Source: Candidatus Babeliales bacterium
Lineage (GTDB): Bacteria; Babelota; Babeliae; Babelales; JABDEC01
DNA length: 30,363 nucleotides
Assembly: GCA_031292305.1 (NCBI GenBank)
Contig: JARLHJ010000018.1
Span: forward strand, 1 to 30,363
Direction of reading: 5' to 3'
The notes beneath the pieces were generated by a model. The model made no database searches and was not told where the DNA came from. It saw only the letters and a list, made by a program, of their open reading frames with translations. Below are positions 16,941 to 24,257 of the stretch, one piece after another. A program made the translations under genes and the position numbers. How positions within the stretch are numbered: the stretch's first letter is position 1; the number at the start of each line of letters is the position of its first letter.

Positions 16941-17609
16941 TTACTCTTGATCTTCTGCCTGTTTTGATCTTAACCAAGCATTATACCCCTTGCAACAATC
17001 AAATAAGCGAGAAATTTTTAAACATGCAGGCAAGCAACAATTTTTAAATTTTTTCTTAAATTGTTTAAACCAATGAAAATTTTTATTTAAAACTACGCTA
17101 TGCTGTGCTAATTGTTCGTTTACAAGAACTAACTGATCTTCTAATGCTTTTATTCTTCCTGCTTGTATTTGTCGGTTCGCTGAATTATTTGTTTCAACTT
17201 GCGCAATTTTACTTTCCAGATCTTGTTTAAGTTCAGCTAATACTTCTAGAGCACCTACGTGTCTTTCAATAGCTTGTTGATGAATCAAAAGTTTACTACT
17301 ATCATTCGAAAGCAAAGGATCTGGTGATTGAGCATTATGTTGCCCATCTATTTGTTGAACACTATTTGCAGCAGCTCCAGCAGATACTGAAGATGCGCTT
17401 TGCAATACTAACTGTTGTTCTGATACAGGGTGCACTACAACTTCATCAGGTTCTGGTGAGCTTGCTTCTTCTTCACCATTTATACCTATTTTTATTGAAT
17501 CATCATAATCTGAAGAATCCTGCGCATTTAAATTTAATTCTTGATGTTCACTTGAAACTAATGGATTAGATAGTAAAAAAAGAAAGGAAAAAAATAAGAA
17601 CTTTTTCAT
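16941..17609 (-). CDS. Secreted coiled-coil protein with Cys-rich C-terminal region, unknown function
   Basis: The 222-residue product has a signal peptide (MKKFLFFSFLFLLSNPLVSS), an acidic low-complexity stretch (about 22-90), then a helical heptad-like segment at about 105-165 (ALEVLAELKQDLESK and QIQAGRIKALEDQLV) that should form a coiled coil. The C-terminal 50 residues turn basic and cysteine-rich (KKKFKNCCLPACLK and RLFDCCKGYN). The order signal, acidic, helix, Cys cluster matches the smaller neighbour at 16550, including an RLFD next to the cysteines in both. Together they look like a pair of exported or host-directed proteins. No homology to a known family is recognised. Confidence 0.75.
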   Translation of the reverse strand: MKKFLFFSFLFLLSNPLVSSEHQELNLNAQDSSDYDDSIKIGINGEEEASSPEPDEVVVHPVSEQQLVLQSASSVSAGAAANSVQQIDGQHNAQSPDPLLSNDSSKLLIHQQAIERHVGALEVLAELKQDLESKIAQVETNNSANRQIQAGRIKALEDQLVLVNEQLAQHSVVLNKNFHWFKQFKKKFKNCCLPACLKISRLFDCCKGYNAWLRSKQAEDQE

Positions 17610-17638
17610 AGCTTATCTCCCTTAAAAATTAGAACTTA

Positions 17639-17684
17639 ATTTACAATATCATTTAACTATAAAAAGTTAAATGATATTGTAAAT
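17639..17684. repeat. Perfect 20-bp inverted repeat overlapping the stop codon of the GT4 gene
   Basis: ATTTACAATATCATTTAACT (17639-17658) is exactly complementary to 17665-17684, with a 6-nt loop. The right arm covers the last codons and TAA of the glycosyltransferase gene. It is very A+T-rich and lacks a following T-run on either strand, so it is not a classic terminator; it may protect or attenuate mRNA between that gene and the secreted-protein pair. Confidence 0.85.
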
Positions 17685-18803
17685 AATACTTTCATAAAAT
17701 GTAATGAGTTTTTTAGTTACACTCTTCTGATCGTAACTTTGGCCAGTATTCCATGCATTTTTTTGCATTCTAATATGAGCTTCGTTATCTTTTAATAAGT
17801 AATTAATTTTTTCAATCATTTGCAATTCAGATTCTATTAAAAAACCATTAATATTATTTTGTATTATGTCACAAGCACCAGGAGCATTTAATGCAATAAC
17901 AGGACAACCACCTGCCATAGCTTCTGCTAACACAAGACCTTGTGTCTCGGATTTGGATGCAAATATAAATACGTCAGAACTTTTATAATAATCAGCTATT
18001 TCTACTTTAGAAGGTTTGACAATAAATTTTACATTGTCCTCTGATAGATTGAGCACCTTGTAAGCATAGTTTTGTAAATACTTAAGATGAGATCCATAAC
18101 CAATAAGATTAAATTTGCAAGCATCCTGATCCAATTGAGAATAAACATCCAACAAAAATTCTATATTTTTTTCCGGAACAAATCTGCTGACCGTAATTAA
18201 TTTAAATATTTTATTATCAGGCGGCTTAAAATCAGACAAATATATTGGCAATATCCCACTTGGAATTACTGTTATTGGTTTGGTAATTTTATTGCATTGT
18301 AAATAAGCCAGTGTCGAATTTGAAGGTGCAATAATACCATCTACAGACTGACAATAAGATATTGCTAAATTTTTTATTACAGGCTTTGTAATAGCTAATG
18401 GTAATGGTACATAATGAGCATAGTCTTCATACATAGTGTGATATGTAAAAACTATAGGTATTTTTAATTTTTTACTTACGTTAAGCGCGTAAAACCCCAA
18501 CAAGAATGGGTGCTGGGAATGAATAATATCCGGACCAAAGTTCTTTAATGCTGTAAATATTGCTTCTTCAGCCCTCCAAGGGACAGCCATATGATTTTTT
18601 TTATATATAAACTTAATAGGACAATCAATACGATAGATGTCAGGTTCATTCTTTTGGTCTTCGCCTAAAAAATCTAATGTTATTATAAAAACCTCATGCC
18701 CCTGCTTTTTAAGCTCGCATGCAAAAACATCGATGGAGTTTACAATTCCACCTGAATAGGGTTTATAATTGTTAGTAACGATAGCTATTTTTAGCTTCTT
18801 CAT
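17667..18803 (-). CDS. GT4-family glycosyltransferase
   Basis: A 378-residue GT-B glycosyltransferase that moves a sugar from a nucleotide donor to a lipid or glycan at the cytoplasmic face. The N-terminal domain opens with KIAIVTNNYKPYSGGIVNSI, the glycine-rich acceptor loop of GT4 enzymes. SQHPFLLG and FTYHTMYEDYAHYVP follow. The C-terminal donor domain has SRFVPEKNIEFLLDVY and ASKSETQGLVLAEAMAGG, the EX7E pair that binds the nucleotide sugar. I place the start at ATG 18803, preceded by GGAAACT; the frame can also open at TTG 18821, with poor ribosome-binding sequence and six extra residues. It looks like diacylglycerol or phosphatidylinositol-type GT4 enzymes, but the substrate is not determined. 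It is divergent from rpsA. Confidence 0.9.
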   Translation of the reverse strand: MKKLKIAIVTNNYKPYSGGIVNSIDVFACELKKQGHEVFIITLDFLGEDQKNEPDIYRIDCPIKFIYKKNHMAVPWRAEEAIFTALKNFGPDIIHSQHPFLLGFYALNVSKKLKIPIVFTYHTMYEDYAHYVPLPLAITKPVIKNLAISYCQSVDGIIAPSNSTLAYLQCNKITKPITVIPSGILPIYLSDFKPPDNKIFKLITVSRFVPEKNIEFLLDVYSQLDQDACKFNLIGYGSHLKYLQNYAYKVLNLSEDNVKFIVKPSKVEIADYYKSSDVFIFASKSETQGLVLAEAMAGGCPVIALNAPGACDIIQNNINGFLIESELQMIEKINYLLKDNEAHIRMQKNAWNTGQSYDQKSVTKKLITFYESIIYNII

Positions 18804-18913
18804 AGTTTCCAAGCATGCCAAAATTTGCCAAATTATCTACATTATGTTATTATTTAACATAAATCAAATCTAAAATTTTTATATCAGTCATAAAATTCTT
18901 TAGTATTGTATTA

Positions 18914-18919
18914 TATAAT
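18914..18919 (+). promoter_or_regulatory. Candidate -10 element of rpsA
   Basis: A perfect TATAAT lies 66 nt before the rpsA ATG. The -35 region (around 18891-18896) is a poor match. Confidence 0.45.
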
Positions 18920-18984
18920 CATTTGTTTAACCCATTTAACTCACGCTTTCAGCCACTGTTGCTGTAAGCTAGGAGCATCTCTTA

Positions 18985-20766
18985 ATGTCAAAAGAACTGA
19001 TAAATCCGCAACAATTTGCAAAAGCCTCACGCATCTTAGAAGAAATTCCTCAATTAAATCAAGAACAATTAGAGGAACTAAAATCATTATATGAAGTTGC
19101 TTTTGGTAAATTAAAAAAAGACCAACTATTGGTTGGAAAAGTTATATCTGCAGATTCAAATGGTGTCTTAGTTGACATCAGCTACAAATCTAACGGTATG
19201 ATCCCTCGTTATGAATTTGCTGATCATGAACTAAAAGCATTAAAGCCAGGAATGGACATTGATGTTCTTTTAGATGAATTAGAAAGTATTGATGGCAACG
19301 TAGTACTTTCTTATGAAAAAGCTAAAGCATTAAAAGCTTGGGACAAAATTATTAAACTACATGAAGAAAACAAGCCTGTTGAAGGTGTTGTTACTCATAC
19401 AGTTAAAGGCGGACTAAGTGTTGATATTGGGATTCCTGCATTCTTGCCTGGATCACAAGTTGACGTTCAACGCGTAACTGATTTTGAAAGCTTTGTTGGC
19501 CAAATAATTACAGCAAGCATTATCAAAGTTAATAAAAAACGTGGTAACGTAATAGTTTCAAGACGTAAATATCTTTCTGAGCAAAAATCAGAAGTTCGTA
19601 AGAAAATTCTTGATACAATACAACCTGGACAAGTTATTCAAGGTATCGTTAAAAACATCACCAATTACGGTGCATTTATTGATATCGGTGGCGTAGATGG
19701 TCTTCTTCATATCACTGATATGACATGGGGTCGCATTTCTCATCCTAGTGAAATATTAAAAATTAGTAGTCCTATTACTATTCAAGTTCTTTCTATAGAC
19801 AAAGACAACAATAAAATTTCTCTTGGCATGAAACAACTTACTGAAAATCCTTGGAGCAAACTTTCTGATGTAATCAAAGTTGGTTCAAAAGTTAAAGGTA
19901 AGATTTCTAGCATTACCGATTACGGTATGTTTGTAGAAATAGAAAATGGCGTTGAAGGATTAGTACATATTTCTGAAGTCTCATGGACAGACAGAATAAA
20001 TGATCTTTCTAAGCATTATAAAGTTGGCCAAGAAGTTGAAGCTCTTGTTGTTGCCTTAGATAAAGACAATAGAAGAATGTCTCTAAGCATTAAACAATTG
20101 GAAGATAATCCTTGGAAATCTGTAAGTGAAAAATTCAAAGTTGGACAAAAAGTAAAAGGCACAATAAGCAATATTACTGATTTTGGAATTTTCATTACAC
20201 TAACACCTGGCGTTGATGGATTAGCTCACGTTTCAGATCTTTCATGGACTGAACACATTGAACATCCCGCTGACCTTTATAAAAAAGGCCAAGAAATTGA
20301 AGCTATGGTATTAGCTGTAGATGAAACCAACAAGAAAATCTCTCTTGGAATCAAACAATTATCTCAAGATCCTTGGGAAAACATTGAACAAGAATTCCCA
20401 GTTTCAAAAATAGTTGAAGGCGAAATAACTAAAATTACTAACTTCGGCGCATTTGTGAAATTATCAACTGGAATCGAAGGCTTAGTTCATATTTCTGAAG
20501 CTGAACAAGATGGTAAAAAAATTGACGACGTGTTAAAAGTTGGTCAAAAACGTGAATTTAAAGTTATAAATTCAAGCAAGACTGATCGCAAACTTGGTCT
20601 AAGTTTAAATCTTGAAGAAACAGTGAAAAAAGAACCTAAAAAAGTGGTTGCTCCTAAAGCTGCAGCTCCAGCTAAAGAGAAAAAAGAACCTAAGGTTAAA
20701 GAAAGAACAGAAAACAAACCAAAATCTAGCTTACAATTAGAACTTGAAAAGTTTAAAAATAAGTAG
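18985..20766 (+). CDS. rpsA: 30S ribosomal protein S1
   Basis: S1 binds mRNA and brings it to the small ribosomal subunit. The 593-residue protein contains six S1/OB-fold repeats, starting roughly at residues 48, 130, 215, 300, 385 and 475. The last four carry the clearest RNA-binding pattern, such as GIVKNITNYGAFIDIGGVDG and GKISSITDYGMFVEIENGVEG. Six repeats is the full bacterial set. The tail after about residue 550 is basic and low-complexity (KKEPKKVVAPKAAAPAKEKK), a variable feature. AGGAG lies 9 nt before the ATG. The gene has its own upstream spacer and ends at a strong hairpin, so it is largely monocistronic, followed by ndk. Confidence 0.97.
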   Translation: MSKELINPQQFAKASRILEEIPQLNQEQLEELKSLYEVAFGKLKKDQLLVGKVISADSNGVLVDISYKSNGMIPRYEFADHELKALKPGMDIDVLLDELESIDGNVVLSYEKAKALKAWDKIIKLHEENKPVEGVVTHTVKGGLSVDIGIPAFLPGSQVDVQRVTDFESFVGQIITASIIKVNKKRGNVIVSRRKYLSEQKSEVRKKILDTIQPGQVIQGIVKNITNYGAFIDIGGVDGLLHITDMTWGRISHPSEILKISSPITIQVLSIDKDNNKISLGMKQLTENPWSKLSDVIKVGSKVKGKISSITDYGMFVEIENGVEGLVHISEVSWTDRINDLSKHYKVGQEVEALVVALDKDNRRMSLSIKQLEDNPWKSVSEKFKVGQKVKGTISNITDFGIFITLTPGVDGLAHVSDLSWTEHIEHPADLYKKGQEIEAMVLAVDETNKKISLGIKQLSQDPWENIEQEFPVSKIVEGEITKITNFGAFVKLSTGIEGLVHISEAEQDGKKIDDVLKVGQKREFKVINSSKTDRKLGLSLNLEETVKKEPKKVVAPKAAAPAKEKKEPKVKERTENKPKSSLQLELEKFKNK

Positions 20767-20776
20767 ACTTTAAGTA

Positions 20777-20816
20777 AAATTATCACCCTTTGGATTCGTT
20801 CAAAGGGTGATAATTT
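20777..20816 (+). terminator. Rho-independent-like terminator after rpsA
   Basis: AAATTATCACCCTTTG (20777-20792) and its exact complement (20801-20816) form a 16-bp stem with an 8-nt loop, ten bases after the rpsA stop. Only a short T-run follows, so some read-through into ndk (ATG at 20845) is likely. Confidence 0.8.
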
Positions 20817-20844
20817 CTATAAAACAAAATTTTAAGGAATCAAA

Positions 20845-21288
20845 ATGGAAAAACAAATAACGCTAGCAATTATTAAGCCAGATGCAGTAGCTGCTAAAAA
20901 CACAGGCAAAATAATTGATTTAATTGAACATAATGGATTTGAAATATTAGGTCTTGGTAAAATTCAATTAACAAAAGAACACGCAGAAACTTTTTATGCA
21001 GTTCACGCAGAACGTGGTTTCTTTCCTGAATTAGTTGAATTTATGACTTCAGGACCTGTAGTTGTTTTAGCTCTTGAAAAAGAAAATGCAGTTGCTGAAT
21101 GGCGCAAATTAATGGGAGAAACAGATCCTGCTAAAGCTGCTGCCGGCACAGTTCGTAAACTTTACGGTAAATCTATTGGCGAAAATGCAACTCATGGTTC
21201 AGATTCTGAAGAAAATGCAGAAGCTGAAATTGAATTCTTTTTCCCATATATGGATGAAGAAGATGATATCGAACTAGAATTAGAATAA
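20845..21288 (+). CDS. ndk: Nucleoside diphosphate kinase (cytosolic form)
   Basis: This enzyme moves the gamma phosphate between nucleoside tri- and diphosphates through a phosphohistidine. The 147-residue protein has the standard start [18 protein letters not shown] and the active-site signature NATHGSDS with the catalytic histidine at about residue 117. The core length is normal, but the C-terminus is extended by an acidic tail ([12 protein letters not shown]). AAGGAA precedes the ATG. It follows the rpsA hairpin and has its own terminator. A second ndk with an N-terminal hydrophobic segment lies immediately downstream, and the two share most of their core sequence, so they arose by tandem duplication. 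Confidence 0.96.
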   Translation: MEKQITLAIIKPDAVAAKNTGKIIDLIEHNGFEILGLGKIQLTKEHAETFYAVHAERGFFPELVEFMTSGPVVVLALEKENAVAEWRKLMGETDPAKAAAGTVRKLYGKSIGENATHGSDSEENAEAEIEFFFPYMDEEDDIELELE

Positions 21289-21305
21289 TTGTAGTTTAAA
21301 AAATT

Positions 21306-21345
21306 AAAAGCGCAGTACTTTAAAATTAAGGTGCTGCGCTTTTTC
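21306..21345 (+). terminator. Rho-independent terminator after the first ndk
   Basis: AAGCGCAGTACTT pairs with AAGGTGCTGCGCTT (with a wobble and a bulge), and TTTTT follows. It lies 20 nt after the ndk stop. Confidence 0.85.
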
Positions 21346-21396
21346 TGCGTTAATATTTATGTATTTAATAAAACAATTTAATTTCGGAGATTATAA

Positions 21397-21924
21397 ATGA
21401 ATTCCCACAAATGTAACAATAAAAAAATGTTCTTAGTTGCTTTAGTTATAATTGCATCTATTGCTTCTGTATTTGCATACAAAAAAATGAAAACTTTTAA
21501 TATATTTAAAAGAGAGCAAGAATTAACTTTAGCAATAATTAAGCCTGATGCTGTAGCAGCAAAAAACACAGGCAAGATTATTGATATTATCGAGCAAACT
21601 GGATTTGACATTGTAGGCTTAGAAAAAATAACTCTTAATAAAGAAAAAGCTGAACAATTTTATGCAGTACACAAAGATCGTCCATTCTATAATGATTTAG
21701 TTAAATTTATGACTGAAGGACCTGTTGTTGTTATTGCGTTATCTAAAGAAAATGCGGTTGCAGACTGGCGCAACTTAATGGGTGCAACTAACCCTGAAAA
21801 CGCTGACTCTAATACTATACGCAAATTGTTTGGCACAAGCATTCAACGCAATGCAACTCATGGATCTGATTCTGTTGAAAATGCAAAAAATGAAGTTAAA
21901 TTCTTTTTTCCAAATATTAAGTAA
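21397..21924 (+). CDS. Nucleoside diphosphate kinase paralog with N-terminal export/anchor segment
   Basis: The 175-residue protein is a complete NDK ([18 protein letters not shown] from about residue 46; NATHGSDS with the active histidine near 160) preceded by about 42 extra residues. These run from a short basic, Asn/Lys-rich start through a hydrophobic stretch (MFLVALVIIASIASVFA, residues 11-27) to a basic segment, YKKMKTFNIFKR. The hydrophobic stretch fits a signal peptide, with SVFA a possible cleavage site, or a membrane anchor. The extension is absent from the neighbouring ndk. GGAG is well placed before the ATG at 21397. NDKs are normally soluble and cytosolic, so this one is predicted to be at or beyond the inner membrane; its side is uncertain. 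Confidence 0.93.
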   Translation: MNSHKCNNKKMFLVALVIIASIASVFAYKKMKTFNIFKREQELTLAIIKPDAVAAKNTGKIIDIIEQTGFDIVGLEKITLNKEKAEQFYAVHKDRPFYNDLVKFMTEGPVVVIALSKENAVADWRNLMGATNPENADSNTIRKLFGTSIQRNATHGSDSVENAKNEVKFFFPNIK

Positions 21925-21951
21925 TTAGATCAGTTTTATTCATATGAAACT

Positions 21952-21988
21952 AAAAAGGAATCACTTTGAATTAAAGTGATTCCTTTTT
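21952..21988. terminator. Bidirectional rho-independent terminator
   Basis: AAAAAGGAATCACTTT (21952-21967) and its exact complement (21973-21988) form a 16-bp stem with a 5-nt loop and A/T-runs on each side, between the plus-strand NDK paralog and the minus-strand gene ending at 22008. Confidence 0.92.
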
Positions 21989-22007
21989 TTTATTTATTGC
22001 TGTTTAA

Positions 22008-23603
22008 TTATTTCCATTGAGCTATGCTCGCGATCTTACATTGAGCACTAGTTATTGGTAATGCAACTGGTATAGTAGGCTTATTTTTTAACTTTAAATT
22101 GCAACTTTTAGCCTTAGCATCATATACTGCAGTTATATTAGATGCACTACATAAAGCTGCTGTATTTAAGCCCAATTGTGTAGTTACATTATTTCCAACT
22201 ATATAACAGTTTTTTGGAGCCGCTGCCACTGGTTTTGGTGCTGCCGCCACTGGCTTTGGTGCTGGAGCTACTACAGGTTTTGGTGCTGGAGCTACTACAG
22301 GTTTTGGTGCTGGAGCTACTACAGGTTTTTGTGCTGCCACAATTGGAGCTGCCAACGGAGTTGCCGCTGGTTTATTATATGCTGCTGCTGCATCTGTTGC
22401 TGCTTTATCTGCTGCTGCATTTGCTCTTGCTACTGCTGCATCTGTTGCTATTTGTGCTTCTGCTGCTGCTTTATCACTAGCTGCTTTTGCATTCGCTGCA
22501 TCCTGCACCGCTTGAGCCGCCGCTTGATCTGCTGGTGACGCTTGTGGAACTACTGGAGCTACGGGCTGAACTACTGGTGTCGCTGCGGGTGCAATTGCTG
22601 CCGCTGGCACCGAATTAGTAGTAGCGCAAGTATTTTGATAACTTGGCCAAGGATAGCCATCACATTCTAATGTATGCGTTGTCTTCCAATTATTCCCACT
22701 TTGATTTTTAAATAAACTTACATTTCCATTACCATCCCAATTGAATTGAACTTCTAAATTGTCTCCATTTACAGGAGTATAATATGGCGCTACTGTTGGG
22801 AAATCAGTGTTATTATCAGAAATCTGATGACCACCACCTGTATTGCTGTAATTAAAACCAAAATTGCCTGTGCAGGTTATTGGTACAGTCTGAGTTTGAT
22901 TGCCTGCAATTTTTAATGGAAAAGCAGTAGAGCTTGTACAATTTATAAGTTTATTAATCTGAATTGTATCGCCAGTTCCATTAGTAAATTTAACTGTTCC
23001 TGTAGTTGATGGTCCAACAGGTTGAACTACTGGTGTGGCAATTACTGTTGTTTTATCGACAGTTGAAGGTACTTTAATAGCCGCTGTTGCTGGCATTTTA
23101 TCAGCAGTACCATATAAAGCTTTAGCAAAATTTGAAGGAATTGTCGCAGTATCACCTTCTTTTGTACTAGAAATTTGATTTCCATCAGCTCCCAATAATA
23201 CCAATACTTTAACTACCCACGGTGCTGGATCCCCCCCTAGATTATCATTGGTCACTACTATAGAAGTTTTACCTTGAATTTTATCAGATACATCATTTGG
23301 ATTAGGAAGTTTTACAAAGGCTTGGATTTTATCTGCAGTACCATATAAAGCTTTAGTAAAGTTTGAAGGAATTGTCGCAGTATCGCCTTCTTTTGTGCTA
23401 GAAATTTTACTTCCATCAGACCCTAATAATACTAATACTTTACCTACACCAGGTACCGGATCCCCCCCTAGATTATCATTTGTAACTACTATAGAAGTTT
23501 TACCTTGAATTTTATCAGATACATCATTTGGATTTGTTAAACCTACAAGATTACTAGACGTCAGTATAAATGCTGAAATTAACAATAGATTCTTTATTCT
23601 CAT
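22008..23603 (-). CDS. Large exported repeat protein, Ala/Pro-rich, unknown function
   Basis: No family is recognised. With the ATG at 23603 (GGGAG upstream; the frame is open to 23648 but lacks a ribosome site there) the product has 531 residues. It starts with a signal peptide (MRIKNLLLISAFILTSSNLV). Two near-identical modules of about 77-79 residues follow (KTSIVVTNDNLGGDP, then VLVLLG and STKEGDTATIPSNF). Next comes a middle domain with paired cysteines (CTSSTAFPLKIAGNQTQTV, later LECDGYPWPSYQNTC). The last part is an Ala-rich helical stretch (DQAAAQAVQDAANAKAASDK), then KPVVAPAP repeats, then a C-terminal domain with cysteines (CYIVGNNVTTQLG, CNLKLKNK). A modular secreted or surface protein is likely. 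Confidence 0.85.
   Translation of the reverse strand: MRIKNLLLISAFILTSSNLVGLTNPNDVSDKIQGKTSIVVTNDNLGGDPVPGVGKVLVLLGSDGSKISSTKEGDTATIPSNFTKALYGTADKIQAFVKLPNPNDVSDKIQGKTSIVVTNDNLGGDPAPWVVKVLVLLGADGNQISSTKEGDTATIPSNFAKALYGTADKMPATAAIKVPSTVDKTTVIATPVVQPVGPSTTGTVKFTNGTGDTIQINKLINCTSSTAFPLKIAGNQTQTVPITCTGNFGFNYSNTGGGHQISDNNTDFPTVAPYYTPVNGDNLEVQFNWDGNGNVSLFKNQSGNNWKTTHTLECDGYPWPSYQNTCATTNSVPAAAIAPAATPVVQPVAPVVPQASPADQAAAQAVQDAANAKAASDKAAAEAQIATDAAVARANAAADKAATDAAAAYNKPAATPLAAPIVAAQKPVVAPAPKPVVAPAPKPVVAPAPKPVAAAPKPVAAAPKNCYIVGNNVTTQLGLNTAALCSASNITAVYDAKAKSCNLKLKNKPTIPVALPITSAQCKIASIAQWK
22252..22323 (-). repeat. 24-bp minisatellite, three units, inside the 22008 gene
   Basis: Three consecutive 24-bp units read (plus strand) GGYTTTGGTGCTGGAGCTAC followed by TACA; units two and three are identical. 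Degenerate copies flank them. Each unit encodes 8 residues (a KPVVAPAP-type block), so gain or loss of units keeps the frame. Confidence 0.9.
23067..23534 (-). repeat. Tandem duplication of a 77-79 residue module
   Basis: Copy one (23304-23534) and copy two (23067-23303) are adjacent direct repeats within the exported repeat protein. Their DNA is nearly identical over long runs, for example around the GGATCCCCCC both share, so the duplication looks recent. Confidence 0.9.
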
Positions 23604-23627
23604 AATATTCTCCCTTTTTTTGTTTAT

Positions 23628-23633
23628 ATTATA
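23628..23633 (-). promoter_or_regulatory. Candidate -10 element for the exported repeat protein
   Basis: TATAAT on the minus strand lies 24 nt upstream of the ATG at 23603. A TTGATT-like -35 exists, but at about 20 nt it is spaced too far to be convincing. Confidence 0.35.
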
Positions 23634-23825
23634 TGTATAGATTAACACATTTAAATCAAAAAAAGATACAGATTGAATTAAATATATGAAAAAATACGAT
23701 AGTTCAACATTTTTTATGGGGGTGAAAGTTAATATGTGGACTATAAATCGAAAGCTAAGATAGTTATTTTAAAGTAAATACTAGATAAAAAACTTAAGCT
23801 TTTAGTTTTTTATAATTTTTTAAAA

Positions 23826-23903
23826 CTATGACAATAAAAATCCAAGATAAATTATTGATATAATCATTACAACAACAATCCAAAAAGCTGGTTTTCTATA
23901 CAT
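23826..23903 (-). CDS. Possible 25-residue membrane peptide
   Basis: A short frame encodes MYRKPAFWIVVVMIISIIYL plus five more residues. It has a basic N-terminus and a single hydrophobic helix spanning the rest. AGGGA lies 7 nt before the ATG, the main reason to believe it. It sits in a region between the exported repeat protein and the small gene at 24042 where nothing longer is coding. The composition fits a small membrane peptide, but short A+T-rich hydrophobic frames also arise by chance. Confidence 0.4.
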   Translation of the reverse strand: MYRKPAFWIVVVMIISIIYLGFLLS

Positions 23904-23980
23904 CTTATATCCCTATATTTTAATAACCTTACTTTAAATATTAACAAAAAGCTTAATCCTAATGCAATAATTAAAATTTG

Positions 23981-24010
23981 TTGATTTTGTAATTTTGGTT
24001 TTTATATACT
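23981..24010 (+). promoter_or_regulatory. Promoter of the small membrane protein gene at 24042
   Basis: TTGATT (23981-23986) and TATACT (24005-24010) are separated by 18 nt and lie about 32 nt before the ATG. This promoter may also serve the FkbM gene downstream. Confidence 0.5.
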
Positions 24011-24041
24011 TATTAATATAGTTTAAAAAAAGGAGTTGTTT

Positions 24042-24218
24042 ATGAGAGGTTTAATTTTCTTATTTCTTTTACTATCACTTTTAACAGGCGGATTATCTTT
24101 TGGGGGCTTTTTAGCAGGCTCAAGTATTTTAATATTATTTAAAGTTCTTTTCCCAATTTGTGTAATTTTATTAGTAGCATCTTTAGTTAAGCATTTATTT
24201 TTTCCACCAACACCATAA
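24042..24218 (+). CDS. Small two-helix membrane protein, DUF1328/YtjA-like
   Basis: The 58-residue product is almost wholly hydrophobic. Two helices flank a Gly-rich turn (GGLSFGGFLAGSS), followed by LFKVLFPICVILLVASLV and a short tail ending PPTP. The layout of a first helix, a GFGG-like turn, a second helix with K and LF, and a final SL resembles the small DUF1328 (YtjA) family of unknown function. I use the ATG at 24042, since AGGAG lies 6 nt before it; a TTG six bases upstream overlaps no better signal. It precedes the FkbM methyltransferase by 39 nt on the same strand and may be cotranscribed. Confidence 0.65.
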   Translation: MRGLIFLFLLLSLLTGGLSFGGFLAGSSILILFKVLFPICVILLVASLVKHLFFPPTP

Positions 24219-24257
24219 TTATATATTTTTAAAATTGAATAATTATGCGGAGTCCAA

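Larger units (their letters stand above)
23604..24041. other. Intergenic region of about 440 bases
   Basis: Apart from candidate promoters at each end and the possible 25-residue peptide at 23826-23903, I see no gene, stable RNA or strong hairpin here. The stretch 23634-23825 is A+T-rich without recognisable structure. Confidence 0.6.

Noticed and set aside
18906-19094. Plus-strand frame overlapping the rpsA start
   Set aside because: It has no ribosome site or recognisable product and overlaps the well-supported start of rpsA.
22252-22323. Possible CRISPR array
   Set aside because: The repeats are directly adjacent with no unique spacers and encode in-frame KPVVAPAP blocks; it is a coding minisatellite.
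22176-22538. Plus-strand frames rich in Cys/Trp or Leu opposite the repeat protein
   Set aside because: They are artefacts of the Ala/Pro-rich repeats on the minus strand, which has a signal peptide and ribosome site.
23716-23761. Short plus-strand frame beginning ATGGGGGTGAAAG
   Set aside because: About 14 codons with no Shine-Dalgarno and no neighbouring support.
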